NCBI GenBank assembly: GCA_051872775.1
Contig: JBJEEE010000001.1
Coordinates: forward strand, 1 to 5,150
Reading direction: 5' to 3'
Length of the DNA stretch: 5,150 nt
From: UMGS75 sp051872775
Lineage (GTDB): Bacteria > Bacillota_I > Bacilli_A > ML615J-28 > CAG-313
Shown: piece after piece, positions 1 to 4,896 of the stretch
How the letters are laid out: each line of letters starts with the position of its first letter
Position numbering within the stretch: the stretch's first letter is position 1
Translations under genes and position numbers: made by a program
The notes under the pieces: generated by a model
The model's input: the letters and a program-made list of their open reading frames with translations, nothing else
Told to the model about the DNA's origin: nothing
Databases searched by the model: none

Positions 1-2
1 TA

Positions 3-76
3 TGGAGCAAGTGGCGGGAATCGAACCCGTACTCCCAGCTTGGGAAGCTGGTGTTCTACCATTAAACTACACCTGC
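3..76 (-). tRNA. tRNA-Gly (anticodon CCC)
   Basis: A complete cloverleaf can be folded on the minus strand. The acceptor stem GCAGGTG pairs with CACTTGC (one G-U), the D-stem is GTTT/GAAC, the anticodon stem CCAGC/GCTGG holds the loop TTCCCAA, the T-loop is TTCGATT, the discriminator is U73 as expected for bacterial Gly, and CCA is encoded. Anticodon CCC reads only GGG codons. The T-stem has an A49-C65 mismatch. It lies 2 nt downstream of tRNA-Gln and is probably processed from the same transcript. Confidence 0.95.
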
Positions 77-78
77 AT

Positions 79-152
79 TGGCAGGACTAACTGGATTCGA
101 ACCAGTGATGACAGGGTCAGAACCTGTTGCCTTACCACTTGGCGATAGTCCT
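79..152 (-). tRNA. tRNA-Gln (anticodon CTG)
   Basis: A complete cloverleaf folds on the minus strand: acceptor AGGACTA/TAGTCCT, D-stem GCC/GGC, anticodon stem ACAGG/CCTGT with loop TTCTGAC, T-loop TTCGAAT, discriminator G73 (usual for Gln) and encoded CCA. Anticodon CTG reads CAG. Its 5' end is 3 nt from the hairpin that closes glpK. I see no promoter in the last 100 bases of glpK on this strand, so co-transcription with glpK and release by RNase P is the simplest reading. Confidence 0.95.
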
Positions 153-155
153 ATT

Positions 156-180
156 AACTTTAAGCGATATGCTTAAAGTT
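156..180 (-). terminator. Hairpin between the glpK stop and the tRNA-Gln/Gly pair
   Basis: A perfect 10-bp stem, AACTTTAAGC (156-165) with GCTTAAAGTT (171-180), encloses a 5-nt loop. It begins in the last base of the glpK stop codon. On the minus strand it is followed by AAT and then directly by tRNA-Gln, so there is no U-tract of the kind a rho-independent terminator needs. It may be a weak attenuator, or a structure protecting the glpK mRNA 3' end after RNase P cuts off the tRNAs. The stem itself is certain; the role is not. Confidence 0.5.
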
Positions 181-1682
181 TATTTGAATGCTCTTGTTGC
201 ATTTACTGCTTTTTTCCAACCTTCATATAATGATTGGCGCTTTGTTTCTTGCATTCTAGGCATAAATATTTTATTAATGCGTTGATGTTTTTTTAGTTCA
301 TCTTTATTTTTCCACACTTTTACCGCAAGTCCTGCTAAATATGCAGCACCTAGGGCCGTTGTCTCTAGGCATTCCGGCCTTACGATTTTACAATTTAAGA
401 TATCTGATTGAAATTGAATCAAGTAATCATTGATACTTGCGCCACCATCTACTGATATACTTGATATTTGCGTGGCGGCATCTTCTTTCATTACTTCCAT
501 TACATCTTTAGATTGATATGCGATAGATTCAACAGTAGCGTTTATTATTTCTCCTTTTTTGGTTGCTCTTGTTAGACCAAAGATGGCTCCTCTTGCATCA
601 TTATCCCAATATGGAGTGCCAAGACCTACAAAAGCTGGTACTACATAGATGCCTTTACTTCCTGGGATATTATCAATATCACTATACATTTCTACATCAC
701 TTGATTTATCAATCATCTTCATTCCATCTCGAAGCCACTGTACGGCAGAACCACCAATAAAAACAGATCCTTCAAGGGCGTATTCTACTTTATTGTTGAT
801 ACCCCAAGCAATAGTAGCAAGTAAGCCGTTAGCTGATTCAACAATTTTTTCTTTCGTATTCATCAGCATAAAACAGCCTGTTCCATAAGTATTTTTAACA
901 TCACCTAATTCAAAACAACATTGTCCAAACAAAGATGCTTGTTGATCGCCTACAATGCTTGCAATTGGAATTTTAAGACTGGCATCTATATCGTAAAGTT
1001 TGGTAGCAATTCCATAGTTTTCACTGGAATTAACAACTGTAGGAAGCATACTTTCATTAATATCTAAAATATCTAATAATTCTTTATCCCAACATAAGTC
1101 ATGAATATTATAAAGCATTGTTCTCGAAGCATTAGTGTAATCTGTAATATGAAGTTTGCCTTCGGTTAAACGCCAAACTAAATAAGAATCTACTGTTCCA
1201 AAGAGGAGTTTTCCTTCTTCCGCAAGTTTTCTTGCACCTTTTACATTATCTAAAATCCATTTGATTTTTGTTCCGGAAAAATATGGATTTATGATCAATC
1301 CGGTTTTAGCTTTAATGGTGGAACTAAAACCTTGATCAATTAATTTCTCACATATATCTTGCGATTGTCTTGATTGCCATACAATAGCATTATAAATCGG
1401 AAGTCCCGTTTCTTTATTCCAAATGATGGTGGTTTCTCTTTGATTAGTAATGCCTATCGCCTTAATTGCGGAAGTTTCAACATGGGGACTACGTAGTACT
1501 TCTTTGATTGTTTCAAATACTGTTTCCCCTATAAGGGTTGCATCTTGTTCAATCCACCCACTCTTAGGGCATATTAAACTTACTTCCATTTGGCTGGATG
1601 CTACGATTTCACTATTTTCATTAAAGATGATTGCTCTGCTACTTGTCGTTCCTTGGTCGATTGCTAAAACAAGTTTTTTCAT
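180..1682 (-). CDS. glpK: Glycerol kinase
   Basis: Phosphorylates glycerol with ATP to sn-glycerol 3-phosphate in the cytoplasm, feeding glycolysis and phospholipid synthesis. At 500 aa it has the usual length. FGGY-family motifs run in order: DQGTTSSR (9-16) in the N-terminal phosphate-binding loop, NQRET (80-84), YFSGTK (134-139), FGTVDSYLVW (161-170), TDYTNASRT (180-188), GDQQASLFGQ (245-254) with D246 as the expected catalytic base, YGTGCFML (266-273), GGSAVQWLRD (310-319), VPAFVGLGTPYWD (348-360) and VDGGAS (411-416). A GAGGT ribosome site 8 nt upstream fixes the ATG. It starts one base after the stop of the YhhN-like gene, so translation is probably coupled. No glpF, glpD or glpO is in the window. 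The segment before GDQQ (LYDIDASLKIPI) has no histidine where Enterococcus GlpK carries its HPr-phosphorylated His232. Confidence 0.97.
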   Translation of the reverse strand: MKKLVLAIDQGTTSSRAIIFNENSEIVASSQMEVSLICPKSGWIEQDATLIGETVFETIKEVLRSPHVETSAIKAIGITNQRETTIIWNKETGLPIYNAIVWQSRQSQDICEKLIDQGFSSTIKAKTGLIINPYFSGTKIKWILDNVKGARKLAEEGKLLFGTVDSYLVWRLTEGKLHITDYTNASRTMLYNIHDLCWDKELLDILDINESMLPTVVNSSENYGIATKLYDIDASLKIPIASIVGDQQASLFGQCCFELGDVKNTYGTGCFMLMNTKEKIVESANGLLATIAWGINNKVEYALEGSVFIGGSAVQWLRDGMKMIDKSSDVEMYSDIDNIPGSKGIYVVPAFVGLGTPYWDNDARGAIFGLTRATKKGEIINATVESIAYQSKDVMEVMKEDAATQISSISVDGGASINDYLIQFQSDILNCKIVRPECLETTALGAAYLAGLAVKVWKNKDELKKHQRINKIFMPRMQETKRQSLYEGWKKAVNATRAFK

Positions 1683-1683
1683 T

Positions 1684-2352
1684 CTATATACCTCGATTTA
1701 TAAATATACATCCTATTAATAAACATATTTGTGCAAAATTTGATGGAGCCGTCGTAAATAATGCAATACGTTTAACTTTTTTATTGTATAATAATACAAA
1801 GATAATACAATCACTAAATACAAGTAATAAGAAGCCCACAAGCAATGCTAAACTATAAATCGTGAGATTAGTCAAACATACAATTACACTTAAACCAACT
1901 CCACATACAAGAACATAACTATATAATGTAAAGAAAAATGATAGTTCATTAAGTAATGGTTTAATTCTTCGGTAGAATATTAACAACCATACAATAAAGA
2001 AAATTACTAATATGAGATAAAAATAGTATTCAAGTTTAAAAGGTAACCATAAGATAATTCTTATAATATAGCAAATAACGCTCAAAAAAGATGTAATAAT
2101 TCCTCCTAAAAAGCACAATCTATTTTCACGTTTTATTAAAAATATATTACTTGCTAAAACAAAAACTAATGATAATAATATATATACATTATAAGTATCG
2201 CGACTTTTCATGTAAATAAGTGCAAAAATCATTAGTGATATAGTCATAATGGGACGAAGAATTCTAATAATTTTAGTTTTATCTAGAAAAGAAAAAACTA
2301 AGAAAATAACTGTAAGTATTGAAAATATTATTAATCCGATTTTTAATATCAT
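1684..2352 (-). CDS. YhhN/TMEM86-like integral membrane protein (possible lysoplasmalogenase relative)
   Basis: A 222-aa, very hydrophobic protein with roughly eight predicted membrane segments and no soluble domain, near the length of the YhhN family (TMEM86; some members are lysoplasmalogenases that cleave the vinyl-ether bond of lysoplasmalogens). The match rests on the pattern RPIMTISLMIFAL (33-45), LVFVLASNIFLI (62-73), a G83-G84 turn, LLLVFSDCIIF (175-185) and a C-terminal SNFAQICLLIG (204-214), recalling the family's KP, GD, SD and AQ motifs. The family GD is SN here (68-69), and the histidine expected shortly after the glycine turn appears to be V92, while S180-D181 remains. Catalysis is therefore doubtful. 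AGAGGGG 7 nt upstream supports the start. The gene heads the glpK operon, and its last bases contain the glpK ribosome site. Family assignment is by eye. Confidence 0.65.
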   Translation of the reverse strand: MILKIGLIIFSILTVIFLVFSFLDKTKIIRILRPIMTISLMIFALIYMKSRDTYNVYILLSLVFVLASNIFLIKRENRLCFLGGIITSFLSVICYIIRIILWLPFKLEYYFYLILVIFFIVWLLIFYRRIKPLLNELSFFFTLYSYVLVCGVGLSVIVCLTNLTIYSLALLVGFLLLVFSDCIIFVLLYNKKVKRIALFTTAPSNFAQICLLIGCIFINRGI

Positions 2353-2376
2353 AAGCTAGCCCCTCTTATATAAATC

Positions 2377-2405
2377 ATTATAACATATTTAATAAATAAA
2401 TTCAT
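2377..2405 (-). promoter_or_regulatory. Promoter of the yhhN-like/glpK operon
   Basis: On the minus strand a perfect -10 TATAAT (2382-2377) is preceded by TG one base upstream, giving an extended -10. A poor -35 (ATGAAT, 2405-2400) lies 17 bp away. Transcription would start near 2370, leaving a leader of about 18 nt with only the ribosome site AGAGGGG (2366-2360), too short for a riboswitch. No cre-like site was recognised. Confidence 0.65.
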
Positions 2406-2434
2406 TAAAAAGGAAACTTTTTAATATTGACATA

Positions 2435-2504
2435 AAAAAAGACATTTTAACACAAATTAAATAATTTATATAAATTATTAATCTATGGATAAAATGTCTT
2501 TTTT
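2435..2504 (-). terminator. Terminator of the DUF1540 gene, long stem with nested hairpin
   Basis: A perfect 15-bp stem pairs 2435-2449 with 2490-2504; the core is GACATTTTA/TAAAATGTC. On the minus strand it ends in a run of T (complement of 2434-2440). It sits 12 nt past the DUF1540 stop. The 40-nt loop holds a second hairpin, AATAATTT (2460-2467) with AAATTATT (2472-2479). Because the arms are A-run and T-run on both strands, it could also work on the plus strand. Confidence 0.75.
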
Positions 2505-2516
2505 ATTGTATTAGAA

Positions 2517-2873
2517 TCAATCTCTACATTCAAAAGTTTGACAGCTTGTAACATCTGGGCTTACACCTTGGTTTGGATCAACACGAAGAGCTCCGTTTAC
2601 ATTTTTAATTTCAATTCGATCAGCATAACATCTTTGACCACGTTCAAACACACAGTTTGTAACATCACAGTATACTTCTGTCATCATACTAGGAGTATCA
2701 CCATCAAGAACTGCAAACTCTACGTTATTATTATTACTTTTGCATTCGTAACTGTTACAAAATGTATCTTTTTTGTTTTTGGCATGATATCCATCAACAT
2801 CGATATAATTCTTTGCACAAAGCCAATCATAATTGTAAATACATTGTTCTACTTGACATTTTAATTTTGGCAT
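2517..2873 (-). CDS. Protein with two DUF1540 domains
   Basis: A small cysteine-rich cytoplasmic protein of 118 aa with no signal peptide or membrane segment. Two copies of the DUF1540 pattern are visible: C6-x4-C11-x7-C19-x19-C39-x4-C44 and C69-x4-C74-x7-C82-x28-C111-x4-C116. They are joined by an Asn-rich, acidic linker (about 45-66). Ten cysteines in two equal sets suggest metal binding, possibly zinc, but the family's function is not established. The second copy has a nine-residue longer middle segment. The start is supported by AAAGGA 9 nt upstream; an upstream ATG overlapping this site ends after two codons. It stops with TGA and is followed by a strong terminator. It appears monocistronic. 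Confidence 0.88.
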   Translation of the reverse strand: MPKLKCQVEQCIYNYDWLCAKNYIDVDGYHAKNKKDTFCNSYECKSNNNNVEFAVLDGDTPSMMTEVYCDVTNCVFERGQRCYADRIEIKNVNGALRVDPNQGVSPDVTSCQTFECRD

Positions 2874-2899
2874 TTAATTCATCCTTTCTTTTTTATTAT

Positions 2900-2953
2900 T
2901 ATTTGATATAATCATTAGTTTATACAAATATTATGAATAATTGTTATCAAATA
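2900..2953. repeat. 9-bp inverted repeat upstream of the DUF1540 gene
   Basis: TATTTGATA (2900-2908) and TATCAAATA (2945-2953) are perfect reverse complements 36 bp apart. They bracket the probable promoter and leader of the DUF1540 gene, so they could be an operator pair. In DNA this AT-rich a chance match is possible. Confidence 0.4.
2921..2950 (-). promoter_or_regulatory. Possible promoter of the DUF1540 gene
   Basis: On the minus strand TTGATA (2950-2945) is a good -35, but the -10 candidate 18 bp away, TGTATA (2926-2921), is poor. The -35 overlaps the right arm of a 9-bp inverted repeat (2900-2908 and 2945-2953). Weak evidence. Confidence 0.3.
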
Positions 2954-2986
2954 TTACAAAAATAATGGCTGATAAATACATTTTAG

Positions 2987-3015
2987 TTGACAAAATCGCT
3001 AAAAAAATATATAAT
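2987..3015 (+). promoter_or_regulatory. Promoter of the tRNA-Ser/tRNA-Glu operon
   Basis: Consensus TTGACA (2987-2992), a 17-bp spacer and consensus TATAAT (3010-3015), as expected for a strong stable-RNA promoter. Transcription would start near 3022, about 5 nt before the mature tRNA-Ser end. Confidence 0.92.
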
Positions 3016-3026
3016 AGTATAGCGTT

Positions 3027-3117
3027 GGAGTAGTACTCAAGAGGCTGAAGAGGTGCCCCTGCTAAGGGCATAGACCGGGAAACTGGTGCAAGGGTTCAAA
3101 TCCCTTCTACTCCGCCA
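3027..3117 (+). tRNA. tRNA-Ser (anticodon GCT)
   Basis: A 91-nt class II tRNA with acceptor GGAGTAG/CTACTCC, anticodon stem TGCCC/GGGCA around loop CTGCTAA, and a long variable arm (TAGACCGGGAAACTGGTGC) typical of Ser. The T-loop is TTCAAAT, the discriminator is G73, and CCA is encoded. It reads AGC and AGU. It is the first gene of a two-tRNA operon. Confidence 0.95.
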
Positions 3118-3123
3118 TCGTTT

Positions 3124-3200
3124 GGTCTGTTGGAGAAGCGGCTTAACTCACATGCCTTTCACGCATGCACTCACGGGTTCGAATCCCGTACAGATCACCA
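3124..3200 (+). tRNA. tRNA-Glu (anticodon TTC)
   Basis: Acceptor GGTCTGT/ACAGATC, D-stem GAG/CTC, anticodon stem CATGC/GCATG with loop CTTTCAC, T-stem ACGGG/CCCGT with loop TTCGAAT, discriminator A73 and encoded CCA. It reads GAA and GAG. A spacer of 6 nt separates it from tRNA-Ser, and a terminator follows 14 nt downstream. Confidence 0.95.
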
Positions 3201-3214
3201 TTTTTGAAATATAT

Positions 3215-3251
3215 AGATCTTCATAGATCTTCTATGAAAGATCTTTTTTTT
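3215..3251 (+). terminator. Terminator of the tRNA-Ser/Glu operon
   Basis: A 12-bp stem with one bulged A pairs AGATCTTCATAG (3215-3226) with CTATGA-A-AGATCT (3232-3244) around a 5-nt loop, followed by eight T. It is a clear rho-independent terminator. Confidence 0.9.
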
Positions 3252-3285
3252 ATAATTAAGAAAATAACATAATTAAGACAATAAC
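3252..3285. repeat. 17-bp tandem direct repeat
   Basis: Two abutting 17-bp units, ATAATTAAGAAAATAAC (3252-3268) and ATAATTAAGACAATAAC (3269-3285), differ at one base. They begin right after the tRNA terminator and lie about 100 bp upstream of the DUF5714 cluster. They may be a regulator site or simply a local duplication. Confidence 0.7.
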
Positions 3286-3325
3286 TACTTAATATAGCGT
3301 GATTAAATACCAATTAATAAGTAGT
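3284..3325. repeat. Inverted repeat upstream of the DUF5714 cluster
   Basis: ACTACTTA (3284-3291) and TAAGTAGT (3318-3325) are perfect reverse complements 26 bp apart. The second arm ends 8 bp before a TATAAT element, so it would be well placed for an operator. There is no U-tract, so it is not a terminator. Function inferred from position only. Confidence 0.5.
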
Positions 3326-3332
3326 ATATATT

Positions 3333-3338
3333 TATAAT
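3333..3338 (+). promoter_or_regulatory. Possible -10 element for the DUF5714 cluster
   Basis: TATAAT at 3333-3338, about 50 bp before the first ATG, in a gap bounded upstream by a terminator. No good -35 lies at 16-18 bp, so an activator may be needed, or the match may be chance in AT-rich DNA. Confidence 0.35.
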
Positions 3339-3386
3339 TAAATTAAATAATAAATTAACAAGAAAGATGAAAAAGAATGAGTTTAT

Positions 3387-3959
3387 ATGAACAACTACGA
3401 TTTATCAGAAAAATATATATTAATAAAAAAAGAATTATTAAAACAAACTAGCACTAATCCAATTGAAATTGTTAATAATATTATGAATCATGATTTTGTG
3501 AATATGCATGGTCCTGAACATCATTTTATTGACGGTGCCTCTTTTTTAGTTGCTTTAAAAAATAGTGGTGAAGATATTGATATCAATAGTTGTTTAGACC
3601 AACTTGCGCAAAGAACTAAAACAATGCCAGGAGCTATGTGTGGATACTGGGGAATTTGTGGTTCATGTGCCTCAGTGGGGGCTGCACTATCTATTATTTT
3701 TGAGGTTGGCCCTTTATCAAGCAATGATTATTATTCCTATAATATGAAATTTACATCTAATGTTATTAACAAAATGAGTAATATTGGTGGACCAAGATGT
3801 TGCAAGCGTAATGCTTATTTAGTATTATCTGAAGCAGTAAAGTTTGTTAACGAAAACTTTAATTATAAACTTACCATTGATGATATTAAATGTAATTTTT
3901 CAAATTTTAATAAACAGTGTATAAAAAATAGATGTCCCTTTCACCAAGAGAAAAAATAA
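3387..3959 (+). CDS. DUF5714 domain protein
   Basis: A 190-aa soluble protein with the features of DUF5714, a family of unknown function found alone or joined to SAM-dependent methyltransferases. Visible motifs are HGPEHHF (41-47), PGAMCGYWGICGSC (81-94) with C85, C91 and C94, and GGPRCCKR (134-141) with C138 and C139. A C-terminal cysteine cluster follows: C169-x8-C178-x4-C183-PFH (H186). The mix of conserved His and Cys suggests a metal or redox site, which is inference. No methyltransferase domain is present. The start is the first in-frame ATG giving the full domain; there is no good ribosome site, only GAATGAG nearby, and two out-of-frame ATGs lie just upstream. It is first of three tightly packed genes, with 3 nt to the next. 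Confidence 0.85.
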   Translation: MNNYDLSEKYILIKKELLKQTSTNPIEIVNNIMNHDFVNMHGPEHHFIDGASFLVALKNSGEDIDINSCLDQLAQRTKTMPGAMCGYWGICGSCASVGAALSIIFEVGPLSSNDYYSYNMKFTSNVINKMSNIGGPRCCKRNAYLVLSEAVKFVNENFNYKLTIDDIKCNFSNFNKQCIKNRCPFHQEKK

Positions 3960-3962
3960 ACT

Positions 3963-4361
3963 ATGACAAATATTAACATTACAGCTGGAGAAATACTTAA
4001 TTCAATTCTTTCTAAAGATGAAGGAATATGGATTCCTTTCAATGAAGCTATGGATAAGGGAAATTATTCAAATCCTTTATTTAGCCATGCCTTTTGTATT
4101 GAAAGAAGTAAGACGCATGAAGTAAGTTTAGATGAATACCTTACCAAGATTAAACCATTTCTAAATTTTCTAAATAACTTAGAAAAGTACAATCAAGTTA
4201 CTTTATGGTTTGGCGATGATCCTTTTTGTGTTGCTAATTATCAAACAATAATAGATGAACTTATTAGTAAAAACTATCAAGGAACTATTATTCTTAATAT
4301 TGTTGATGAAAATACGGGAATAATAATTAAAAATAAAATAATAGAAAAGGGACTTATTTAA
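3963..4361 (+). CDS. DUF1835-like small protein
   Basis: A 132-aa soluble protein of unknown function. It opens with ITAGEILNSIL (6-16) followed by GIWIPFNEAMDKGNY (21-35), and has a central LWFGDDPFCVAN (81-92) and LNIVDENTG (111-119). This order, an N-terminal GD-like turn, an acidic 'PF-E-M--G' stretch and a W-F-G-D-x-x-F-C-x-x-N motif, resembles DUF1835-type domains, which are sometimes annotated near AraC-type regulators. No DNA-binding region is visible. The assignment is by eye and tentative. The start follows the DUF5714 stop by 3 nt, with only AAGAG about 12 nt upstream, so it probably depends on coupled translation. Two bases separate it from the TfoX-N gene. Confidence 0.75.
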   Translation: MTNINITAGEILNSILSKDEGIWIPFNEAMDKGNYSNPLFSHAFCIERSKTHEVSLDEYLTKIKPFLNFLNNLEKYNQVTLWFGDDPFCVANYQTIIDELISKNYQGTIILNIVDENTGIIIKNKIIEKGLI

Positions 4362-4363
4362 CG

Positions 4364-4663
4364 ATGGCATCAACTAGTGAGTTTTTTGAATATGTAAAAG
4401 AAAAATGTCATGTACTAAATAATATTTCATTTCGAAAAATGATGGGTGAATATTTAATTTATTATAACAATGTTTTAATTGGTGGCATTTATGATAATAG
4501 ATTATTAATAAAGAAAACTATAACTAATATAGATTATCATTTTAAAGAAGAAATACCTTATCCTAGTGGTAAACCAATGTATTATTTTGAAGATATGGAA
4601 AATACCGATTTATTAATAAATATAATTATTGTAACATATAAAGGTATAGTTAAGAATAAGTAA
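4364..4663 (+). CDS. TfoX/Sxy N-terminal-domain protein
   Basis: A 99-aa protein made only of the TfoX N-terminal domain. The opening MASTSEFFEYVKEKC, RKMMGEYLIYY (24-34), GGIYDNRLLIKK (40-51) and PYPSGKPMYYFEDM (65-78) follow the pattern of the single-domain TfoX/Sxy proteins common in Bacillota. In Gammaproteobacteria, two-domain TfoX/Sxy activates competence genes together with CRP; single-domain Bacillota versions have no settled role, and no competence gene is nearby, so competence should not be assumed. The C-terminal end is a little shorter than usual, lacking the common Pro/Lys tail. AAAAGGG lies 12 nt before the ATG, far for a ribosome site, and the gene starts 2 nt after the previous stop. 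No clear terminator follows before the tRNA promoter. Confidence 0.88.
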   Translation: MASTSEFFEYVKEKCHVLNNISFRKMMGEYLIYYNNVLIGGIYDNRLLIKKTITNIDYHFKEEIPYPSGKPMYYFEDMENTDLLINIIIVTYKGIVKNK

Positions 4664-4685
4664 AAAATCATTGTAGGCTAAATAG

Positions 4686-4714
4686 TTGCATTCTTTCTTA
4701 TTTTTTGATATAAT
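4686..4714 (+). promoter_or_regulatory. Promoter of the tRNA-Trp/tRNA-His operon
   Basis: TTGCAT (4686-4691), a 17-bp spacer and consensus TATAAT (4709-4714), with TG at 4706-4707 making an extended -10. Transcription would start near 4721, about 10 nt before tRNA-Trp. The promoter begins 22 bp after the TfoX-N stop. Confidence 0.88.
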
Positions 4715-4730
4715 AATAAAGCAATCAAAT

Positions 4731-4804
4731 AGGGGCATCGTACAACGGTAGTACACCGGTCTCCAAAACCGTCAATGTGAGTTCGATTCTTACTGCCCCT
4801 GCCA
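4731..4804 (+). tRNA. tRNA-Trp (anticodon CCA)
   Basis: Acceptor AGGGGCA/TGCCCCT, D-stem GTAC/GTAC, anticodon stem CCGGT/ACCGT with loop CTCCAAA, T-loop TTCGATT, discriminator G73 and encoded CCA. It reads UGG. The top anticodon-stem pair 27-43 is a C-U mismatch, and the T-stem has one G-U. The CCA anticodon and the all-UGG tryptophans of the window agree with UGA as a stop codon. Confidence 0.95.
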
Positions 4805-4805
4805 T

Positions 4806-4882
4806 GGCGAATATGGTGAAGCGGTTAACACAGCGGATTGTGGCTCCGTCATGCGTGGGTTCGAATCCCACTATTCGCCCCA
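4806..4882 (+). tRNA. tRNA-His (anticodon GTG)
   Basis: G-1 (4806) is encoded and faces C73, the hallmark of tRNA-His. The acceptor is GCGAATA/TATTCGC, the D-stem GTG/CAC, the anticodon stem GCGGA/TCCGT with loop TTGTGGC, and the T-stem GTGGG/CCCAC with loop TTCGAAT; CCA is encoded. It reads CAC and CAU. Only one base (4805) separates it from the CCA of tRNA-Trp. Confidence 0.96.
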
Positions 4883-4896
4883 TTTTTTGAAATCTG

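Noticed and set aside
563..888. Plus-strand open frames inside glpK
   Set aside because: They lie antisense to a clear glycerol kinase, have no ribosome site, and their translations resemble no protein family.
1450..1858. Plus-strand open frames across the glpK start and the end of the YhhN-like gene
   Set aside because: They are antisense shadows of two coding genes, with low-complexity translations and no promoter or ribosome site.
2517..2519. Possible use of UGA as tryptophan (code 4), suggested by the AT-rich, Mollicutes-like look
   Set aside because: All tryptophans in the genes are UGG, frames are full length under the standard code, and tRNA-Trp has anticodon CCA. The TGA stop here is not decisive by itself, since reading through would add only two residues.
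2538..2864. Plus-strand open frame of 108 codons opposite the DUF1540 gene
   Set aside because: The opposite strand has the double Cys-pattern, a ribosome site and a terminator; this frame has none of these.
2904..2916. TATAAT-like sequence on the plus strand near 2907
   Set aside because: No -35 at the right distance and no gene downstream before the stronger tRNA-Ser promoter.
3377..3451. Short out-of-frame ORF (25 codons) starting just before the DUF5714 ATG and overlapping it
   Set aside because: No good ribosome site and no recognisable peptide; probably chance in A-rich leader sequence.
3521..3724. Minus-strand open frame inside the DUF5714 gene
   Set aside because: It covers the conserved DUF5714 motifs antisense and has no start signal.
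4652..4702. Possible terminator after the TfoX-N gene from AATAAG and CTTATT arms
   Set aside because: Only six base pairs with a loop of about 36 nt, overlapping the tRNA-Trp promoter; not convincing.
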